A stretch of DNA of 11,522 nt from CAYLZN01 sp964387935. GTDB taxonomy: Bacteria > Acidobacteriota > Vicinamibacteria > Vicinamibacterales > JAFNAJ01. Made by a program: the position numbers and the translations under genes. Numbering within the stretch: the first letter of the stretch is position 1; the number at the start of each line of letters is the position of its first letter. Positions 6,132-11,522 of the stretch are shown one piece after another. Location: contig CAYLZN010000181.1 of the NCBI GenBank assembly GCA_964387935.1, positions 1 to 11,522 of the forward strand. The letters are read 5' to 3'. The notes beneath the pieces were generated by a model. It had not been told where the DNA came from, did not search any database, and saw nothing but the letters and a program-made list of their open reading frames with translations.

Positions 6132-8876
6132 ATGCCACTGATCTCGGGTGTTCGCCTGGGTGCCTATGAGATCGTCGCGCTGATCGGCGCCGGCGGCATG
6201 GGCGAGGTCTACCGCGCAACGGACACACGGTTGAACCGTGACGTGGCGATCAAGGTGCTGCCGGAGGCGTTCGCGCAGGACAAGGAGCGGCTGGCGCGCT
6301 TCGAGCGCGAGGCGCAGCTGCTCGCACAGCTCCATCACCCGCACATCGCGTCCGTATTCGGCTTGGAAGAGCCGGCAGCCGGGGCGGGCGAGGCGCGCGG
6401 CGCCAGGGCCTTGATCATGGAGTTCGTCGAAGGCGACGACCTCGCGACACGCCTCGCGTCCGGACGCCTCGCCGTCGATGAGGCGCTCCCCATCGCGCGG
6501 CAGATCGCCGAAGCCCTGGAAGCGGCGCACGACCTTGGCATCGTGCACCGCGACCTGAAACCTGCCAACGTCAAGGTGAAGGCGGACGGCACGGTGAAGG
6601 TGCTGGACTTCGGGCTGGCCAGGGCGGTGGACCCTGGTGGCGCGTCGAACCCCGGCGGCCCACTGCCGTCGCCCACGCTCATGAACTCGCCGACGTTGAC
6701 GGCGGCGCATGCGACGCGCCTGGGCGTGATCCTCGGGACGGCGGCGTACATGTCGCCGGAGCAGGCGCGGGGCAGACCCGTGGACAAGCGGGCGGACATC
6801 TGGGCGTTCGGCGTCGTCCTCTACGAGATGCTGACCGGCCGGCGGCTGTTCGTCGGCGACGACATCTCGGACGTGCTGGCGGCGGTGCTGCGGCAGGAGA
6901 TCGACTTCACGGCGCTGCCCGCCGATACCCCTGAAGGCGTCCAGCGGCTGCTCGGCCGGTGCCTGGAGCGCGACCCCAGGCAGCGGCTGCGTGACATCGG
7001 CGAGGCGCGCGTGGCGTTGGCTACGGCCTCGGAGCCCGCGGCCGCTCTCAGCGTTTCTGGCTCGGTCGCGACGGCCACCGGCCCTTCGCGCGTCACGTGG
7101 CGCGCGTGGCTGCCGTGGTCCATTGCTGCCGCCGCAATCGCCCTCGCCACGTGGGCGTACGTTGGCCGCCCGGCCGCAGTCGTGCCGGCCGCGCCGGTCG
7201 AGGGTCACTTCACGATTGGCCTCCCCGACTCGGCACCGCTCGTGACGGTCGAGGTGCCCGGAGGCAGCGACGGCCCGCTCGTCGTCTCGCAGGACGGGCG
7301 CCACGTCGTCTACGTCGCTGCGAACGGATCCGGACGTCAGCTCTACGTGCGTGCCATCGGCGACCTGACGCCCAGGGCCCTGCCCGGCACCGACGGGGCG
7401 CGCGCGCCGTTTTTCTCCCCCGATGGGCAGTGGGTCGGGTTCTTCGCCGGCGGTCGCCTGAAGAAGACGCCGCTCGCCGGCGGCACGCCCACCACGCTGG
7501 GCGACGCCTACTACGCCCGTGGCGGTGCCTGGGGGACGCACGGCGAGATCGTCTACTCCACGAGCATGCTCTCCGGTCTCTTCTCGATCTCCGACGCCGG
7601 CGGCACACCGCGAGCGGTAACCACGATCGACCACCTGGCGGGCGACGACGCGCACGGGTGGCCGCAGTGGCTGCCGGACGGCAGAACCCTGCTGTTCACG
7701 GTGTTCGCGTGGGTCCGGGAGACGTCGGAAATCGTCGCGGTCGACTTGGAGACGGGGGCTCGTCGGCTGGTGATGCGCAACGCCCTGTTCGCGCGCTACG
7801 TTCCGGCCGCCTCCGGCGCGGCGACGGGCCACGTGGTGTTCGTGCGGAACGGCACGCTGGTTGCCGCGCCCTTCGATCCCCGCGGCACCGGGCCCGCCGG
7901 CGAGCCCGTAGCGGTCGTCGAGGGCGTGCGCCAGGGGCAGTTCGACATCTCGGCGAGCGGGCGGCTCGTCTACGTGCCGGAGTCCGGGGAGGCCTTGGAG
8001 TACTCGCTCGCGTGGGTGGACCGCTCCGGCGAGGCGCGGGCCTTCACCGAGCAGAAGCGTGGGTACGAGGACCTGCACCTGTCGCCGGACGGCCGCCGCC
8101 TGGCGGTGACGATCGAAGAGTCCGGTGCCAACTACCCGGCGCACGTCTGGCTGGCGGACGCGGCACGCGGCACGGCGACGAGGATCACCTTCGAGGGCTT
8201 CAGCCGCGATCCCGTCTGGGCGCCGGACGGGGCCTCCGTGATTTTCGGATCGAAGCGGGGCGAGTCGACCTACGGGCTGTACCGGCAGCGCGTGGACGGG
8301 CGGTCAGCCGCGGAGCTGATCTGGGCGAGTCCGACGCCGCTCTGGCCCGACCCGCAGTCGGTGACGCCGGACGCGAAGACGGTCACCTTCAACACCAAGG
8401 GACAGGGCACTGGCGACGACATCTGGGTGCTGTCGCTCGAGGCGGGGCACGCGGCCCGGCCGATCGTGCAGTCTGCGGCCAACGAATGGGCGGGGCGCGT
8501 GTCGCCCGATGGCCGCTGGCTGGCCTTCAACTCCGACGAGTCCGGGCGGGTGGACGTCTACGTGCAGCCCTTCCCCGGTCCCGGCAGCAAACGGCTCGTG
8601 TCCCGCGACGGCGGATTCAATCCCATCTGGTCGCGGGACGGCCGCGAGTTGTTCTATCGGGACGGCGATCGGGTCCTGGCCGTGGACGTGGAAACGACCT
8701 CGGAGTTCGCCGTCGGCAACCCGGTGGTGCTGTTTGCGGGCAGGTACCGGGACACCGGCCGCGACTTCGACGTGTCGCCCGACGGCACCCGCTTCGTCAT
8801 GATGAGGGCCGAGACGCCTCGCACCACCGCGAGGATGAACGTCGTGCTCGACTGGTGGCAGGCGTTCAGAACGTGA
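6132..8876 (+). CDS. Membrane-anchored Ser/Thr protein kinase with C-terminal TolB/WD40-like propeller
   Basis: A 914-residue Hanks-type (PknB-like) kinase. The kinase domain covers about residues 10-295: glycine loop GAGGMGEVY (19-27), Lys41 in VAIKVL, helix-C Glu60 (FEREAQ), HRDLKPAN with catalytic Asp141, DFG (159-161), an activation loop rich in Ser/Thr (about 170-200), and YMSPEQARG (206-214). All catalytic residues are present. A single membrane segment follows (about 326-345, WLPWSIAAAAIALATWAYV). The outer part, about 375-914, carries some ten PD40-type strands built on S/T/A-P-D-G-R (for example 386-390, 429-433, 651-655, 791-795, 882-886), a propeller of the TolB type. Such propellers are thought to sense extracellular ligands, with the kinase phosphorylating cytoplasmic targets; both are unknown here. 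The start at 6132 puts the kinase fold eleven residues in, as in relatives. Upstream in-frame codons overlap the methyltransferase and do not match the family. This architecture is greatly expanded in Acidobacteriota. Confidence 0.96.
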   Translation: MPLISGVRLGAYEIVALIGAGGMGEVYRATDTRLNRDVAIKVLPEAFAQDKERLARFEREAQLLAQLHHPHIASVFGLEEPAAGAGEARGARALIMEFVEGDDLATRLASGRLAVDEALPIARQIAEALEAAHDLGIVHRDLKPANVKVKADGTVKVLDFGLARAVDPGGASNPGGPLPSPTLMNSPTLTAAHATRLGVILGTAAYMSPEQARGRPVDKRADIWAFGVVLYEMLTGRRLFVGDDISDVLAAVLRQEIDFTALPADTPEGVQRLLGRCLERDPRQRLRDIGEARVALATASEPAAALSVSGSVATATGPSRVTWRAWLPWSIAAAAIALATWAYVGRPAAVVPAAPVEGHFTIGLPDSAPLVTVEVPGGSDGPLVVSQDGRHVVYVAANGSGRQLYVRAIGDLTPRALPGTDGARAPFFSPDGQWVGFFAGGRLKKTPLAGGTPTTLGDAYYARGGAWGTHGEIVYSTSMLSGLFSISDAGGTPRAVTTIDHLAGDDAHGWPQWLPDGRTLLFTVFAWVRETSEIVAVDLETGARRLVMRNALFARYVPAASGAATGHVVFVRNGTLVAAPFDPRGTGPAGEPVAVVEGVRQGQFDISASGRLVYVPESGEALEYSLAWVDRSGEARAFTEQKRGYEDLHLSPDGRRLAVTIEESGANYPAHVWLADAARGTATRITFEGFSRDPVWAPDGASVIFGSKRGESTYGLYRQRVDGRSAAELIWASPTPLWPDPQSVTPDAKTVTFNTKGQGTGDDIWVLSLEAGHAARPIVQSAANEWAGRVSPDGRWLAFNSDESGRVDVYVQPFPGPGSKRLVSRDGGFNPIWSRDGRELFYRDGDRVLAVDVETTSEFAVGNPVVLFAGRYRDTGRDFDVSPDGTRFVMMRAETPRTTARMNVVLDWWQAFRT

Positions 8877-8940
8877 GTCCAGGTGCCGGCGCGCTGAAGC
8901 CTCCTGCGCCGACGTCGCGCGTGAGACCCGAGAGGTGACC

Positions 8941-10599
8941 ATGGTGGCTGCCCGATCCCGATTCTCCCTCCTGATGGCGCTGGCCGGCGCGGCCGGCGTC
9001 ACCTTCGGCAACGGCTTCCTCGTCTTGGCTCAGCCAAGGGAGACGGCCCGCGCAAGAACACCACTCCGTTTCGAGATCTCCGTTCCGGCGTCGGTCCATC
9101 CCGAGCCGATCACCGGTCGCGTCTACGTGATGATCTCGCGCACCGCCGAGCGCGAACCGCGACTGCAAATCGGCCGCACCGGCGTCCCGTTTTTCGGGCG
9201 CGACGTCGAGCGTCTGAAGCCGGGCGCGATGGCCGTCATCGACGGGACCGACCTCGGCTCGCCGGTGGAGCGCCTCGACGACATCCCGCCCGGGGAGTAC
9301 TTCGTCCAGGCCTTCGTCAACGTCTACTCCGAGTTCAGGCGAGCGGACGGCCACGACGTCTGGATGCACGACGATCAGTGGGAGGGCCAACATTTCACCC
9401 GTTCGCCCGGCAATCTCCACAGCGACGTGCAGCGGGTCCGCCTCGACCGGGACGCCGGAGGCACGATCAGGCTGTCGGCCAGCCGGAAGATCGCGCCGAT
9501 CGCGCTGCCGGCCGATACGGCCTGGGTGAAGCGCTTCAGGATCCAAAGCCCGATGCTGACGAAGTTCTGGGGCCGCCCGATCTTCCTCGGCGCCACCGTG
9601 CTGCTGCCGCGCGACTACGACCGGACGACGATCCAGTACCCGGTGCTGTATCGGCAGGGACACTTCTCCCTGAATGCCCCCTTGAACTTCCAGGAGGGCG
9701 GGGACCTGCACAACGCCTGGCTCCGCGACGACTTCCCGCGCATGGTCGTGGTCACGTTCCAGCACCCCAACCCGTATTTCGATGCATCGTATTCCGTGAA
9801 CTCGGTGAACGTGGGCCCGTATGGCGACGCCCTCACACAGGAACTGATTCCGGAAGTGGAGAAGCGGTTCCGCGTGATGCGCGAGCCGTGGGCCCGGCTC
9901 CTCGACGGGGGATCCACCGGCGGATGGCAGGCGCTGGCGCTGCAGATCTTCTACCCCGATCTCTTTGGCGGCACGTGGTCGTACTGTCCCGACTCGGTGA
10001 CGTTCACCGACGTGGAGGGCATCAACGTCTACGAGGACGTCAACGCGTTCTACAAGCAGTACGAGTGGCGGCGGGTCCCCACGCCCAACACGCGCGAGAC
10101 CGACGGCCGTATCCGCCTCACGTCGCAGCAGCGCAACCACTACGAGCTCGCCTGCGGCACGAAAGGGCGGTCCGGCGAGCAGCTCGACATCTGGTCGGCC
10201 ACCTATGGCCCGCTCGGCAAGGACGGCTTCTTCGAGCCGCTGTTCGACAAGCGGACCGGCGTGATGAACCAGGACGTCGCCAAATACTGGAAGGAGCACT
10301 ACGACCTGCTCGAATACCTGAAGCGCCACTGGACCACCGTCGGTCCCAGGCTCGTCGGCAAGCTCCACGTCTACACCGGCGACATGGACAACTTCTACTT
10401 GAACAACTCGACGAAGGAGCTGGAGCGGTGGATGAAGACCACCACCGCTCCGCACGAGCCGGGCCTCTTCATGTATGGCGACGGCAAGGGGCACTGCTGG
10501 ACCGGACCGGTCACGCCGGCCGAGCGCCTGAAGGAGATGGCCCAGTACCTGCTTCGCACGAAGCCCGAGGGCACGACGACGCCGTGGTGGACGTACTGA
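8941..10599 (+). CDS. Exported putative esterase, alpha/beta-hydrolase fold
   Basis: A 552-residue protein with an N-terminal signal peptide or anchor (hydrophobic about residues 9-30, ending VLAQP), so periplasmic or secreted. Residues about 40-180 are beta-rich (RFEISVPASVHPEPITGRVYV, PPGEYFVQAFVNVY) and look like an accessory beta-sandwich domain. The hydrolase domain (about 195-545) is of the esterase D / feruloyl-esterase-like type (putative esterase family). The nucleophile elbow is DGGSTGGW with Ser325. The likely acid is Asp481 or Asp483 (YTGDMDNF) and the base His518 (GDGKGHCW). A long stretch between strand and acid (about 350-450) would form a lid or substrate cap. The natural ester is unknown; polysaccharide-linked acyl groups are one possibility. 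The ATG at 8941 is preferred over GTG at 8935 because GAGAGG (8930-8935) sits five bases before it. It follows the kinase by 64 bp on the same strand and may be cotranscribed. Confidence 0.85.
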   Translation: MVAARSRFSLLMALAGAAGVTFGNGFLVLAQPRETARARTPLRFEISVPASVHPEPITGRVYVMISRTAEREPRLQIGRTGVPFFGRDVERLKPGAMAVIDGTDLGSPVERLDDIPPGEYFVQAFVNVYSEFRRADGHDVWMHDDQWEGQHFTRSPGNLHSDVQRVRLDRDAGGTIRLSASRKIAPIALPADTAWVKRFRIQSPMLTKFWGRPIFLGATVLLPRDYDRTTIQYPVLYRQGHFSLNAPLNFQEGGDLHNAWLRDDFPRMVVVTFQHPNPYFDASYSVNSVNVGPYGDALTQELIPEVEKRFRVMREPWARLLDGGSTGGWQALALQIFYPDLFGGTWSYCPDSVTFTDVEGINVYEDVNAFYKQYEWRRVPTPNTRETDGRIRLTSQQRNHYELACGTKGRSGEQLDIWSATYGPLGKDGFFEPLFDKRTGVMNQDVAKYWKEHYDLLEYLKRHWTTVGPRLVGKLHVYTGDMDNFYLNNSTKELERWMKTTTAPHEPGLFMYGDGKGHCWTGPVTPAERLKEMAQYLLRTKPEGTTTPWWTY

Positions 10600-10648
10600 G
10601 TCCGGCCGGCCAGGTCACCAGCCGATCGCCGCGCGCCGTGCTGTCCGT

Positions 10649-11522
10649 TCACCGGGTCGGCACGCGCCCTTTCAGCTCTTCCTGCCAGTTGAGGACGACC
10701 ACCAGATTGGGTGGACGGTTCCGATCGCCGGCGGTGCTCTCTTTCATCATCAGGAACCGGCGTCCGTCAGGCGTCACATCGTACGAGTAGAAGTCGCCGG
10801 AGGTCTTCGTGTCGAACACCTTGGCCGGCCTGCTGGCAGTGAACTGTTCGCCGGACGTCTGGACGTTCACAGCCATCAAGGTGTACGAGTCATCGAGATA
10901 GAACAGCTCACGTCCCGACCGCGCCCACAAGGGTGCCAACCCTCCCTCGGTCGAAATCTGCCACCGTCCCCTGCTCACATCAGGGTAGGGTTGCACATAG
11001 ACCTCGAACCGTCCCCCGGACTCTGCCGACTGGTACGCGAAATGCCGCCCGTCGGGGGAGATATTGGCTGCGTACTCCGCGGAAGAACTGGCGACGAGCG
11101 ACATCGCCTCTGTCAGCCGTTCGTCGGGCACGGTGGTCGCAGCACCGGCGGCCCAGGATGCGGGGAGGGGAAGCCTGACGATATCGAATCCGGTCTTTGG
11201 CCGCAGCTCGCAGAACAGGAGAGCCGTCCCGTCTGGTGTGATCGAGTTCGGGTACTGATGGTTGTTGCTCGTCGTCAATCGCTCGACGGGACCGGATCCA
11301 TCAGAAGGCACACTGAACAGATTGGGCGATCCGGCACGATTTGACTGGAAGACAATCCGCCGGCCGTCGGGCGTCCACCTGGGAATGTAGTCAGAACTTG
11401 GGCCGAAGGTCAGCCGCGTCAAGGACTCGCGTGCAAATTCCCAGACAAAGACATCGAACTCCCCGTCTTCGACCGAGAAGGCGACGCGCGTGCCGTCGGG
11501 GGACAACCCGAAGTTTGCGTAC
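10649..11522 (-). CDS. TolB/WD40-like propeller, C-terminal part of a probable Ser/Thr kinase paralogue (partial)
   Basis: The frame is open from the window edge (YANFGLSPDG...) to TGA at 10651-10649, giving about 290 residues of the C-terminus only. It has successive PD40 strands: SPDGTRVAF, TPDGRRIVF, TPDGTALLF, SPDGRHFAY, SGRELFY and TPDGRRFLM. The end (EVYVQPYP...GLAPLWARSGRELFY...VVVLNWQEEL) closely parallels the end of the kinase-propeller protein at 6132-8876 (DVYVQPFPG...NPIWSRDGRELFY...NVVLDWWQAF). This makes an upstream kinase domain likely, although it lies outside the window; a DNA-binding winged-helix domain is a known alternative fused to such propellers. The TTG at 11506 is simply the first possible start codon in view and is internal. 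The gene converges on the esterase with 49 bp between stops. Codon bias appears slightly less GC-rich than in its neighbours. Confidence 0.88.
   Translation of the reverse strand, partial: YANFGLSPDGTRVAFSVEDGEFDVFVWEFARESLTRLTFGPSSDYIPRWTPDGRRIVFQSNRAGSPNLFSVPSDGSGPVERLTTSNNHQYPNSITPDGTALLFCELRPKTGFDIVRLPLPASWAAGAATTVPDERLTEAMSLVASSSAEYAANISPDGRHFAYQSAESGGRFEVYVQPYPDVSRGRWQISTEGGLAPLWARSGRELFYLDDSYTLMAVNVQTSGEQFTASRPAKVFDTKTSGDFYSYDVTPDGRRFLMMKESTAGDRNRPPNLVVVLNWQEELKGRVPTR

Noticed and set aside
6126..8144. Long minus-strand frame of 672 codons opposite the kinase gene
   Set aside because: Shadow of the kinase-propeller gene; composition is Arg/Gly/Pro/Val-rich without domain motifs.
7097..8938. 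Plus-strand frame of 613 codons overlapping the kinase propeller
   Set aside because: Out-of-frame shadow, very Arg-rich, while the overlapping kinase frame carries all PD40 motifs.
10602..10609. CCGGCCGG palindrome after the esterase stop
   Set aside because: No loop and no T-tract; an 8-bp GC palindrome is expected by chance in this composition.
8866..10790. Long frames overlapping the esterase on both strands (minus 8866-10494 and plus 9378-10790)
   Set aside because: The esterase frame has a signal peptide, a ribosome-binding site and catalytic motifs; the others are composition-driven shadows.
1..11522. CRISPR array, tRNA, rRNA, IS element, riboswitch or defence island
   Set aside because: I saw no spaced direct repeats, clover-leaf sequences, transposase motifs or known defence domains apart from the common VapBC pair.

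Overview
The window is GC-rich DNA with dense bacterial gene packing. It carries a membrane-anchored Ser/Thr kinase fused to a TolB/WD40-type propeller, the end of a second such protein, an exported penicillin-acylase relative and a Tat-exported short-chain-dehydrogenase-like protein. This mix is typical of Acidobacteriota, most likely Vicinamibacteria. That assignment is an inference from gene content; there is no rRNA or other taxonomic marker. A run of 10 Ns at 5244-5253 shows the sequence is a draft scaffold, so linkage across that point depends on scaffolding.

Layout: 1-471 (+) is the 3' part of a corrinoid (B12-binding) protein gene. It converges on a VapBC-type toxin-antitoxin pair on the minus strand (vapC 487-903, vapB 900-1145), which has a palindromic operator-like site over the antitoxin start. 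Upstream of vapB on the same strand is a secreted Ntn-hydrolase of the penicillin acylase family (1221-3662). Divergent from the acylase, across about 110 bp, is a Tat-signal NAD-dependent epimerase/dehydratase-like protein (3773-4936). Its end overlaps the start of a SAM methyltransferase gene (4917-5243) that is broken by a frame jump and then by the assembly gap. After the gap come a second, intact SAM methyltransferase (5290-6084), the kinase-propeller protein (6132-8876), an exported alpha/beta-hydrolase esterase (8941-10599) and, convergent on it, the C-terminal propeller of a paralogous kinase-type protein (10649-11522, running off the edge).

How the genes fit together: the acylase, epimerase-like protein and esterase all carry export signals, so much of the window concerns periplasmic or cell-surface chemistry. 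The kinase would sense through its external propeller and signal inside. The toxin-antitoxin pair and the corrinoid gene look like independent units. I find no CRISPR array, tRNA, rRNA, IS element, phage gene or recognisable defence cluster. The individual families are all known. The points worth checking are a substituted catalytic Tyr in the epimerase-like protein, the vapBC operator and possible leaderless start, the broken methyltransferase, and the two paralogous kinase-propeller genes facing each other around an esterase. I do not see a convincing undescribed multi-gene system.
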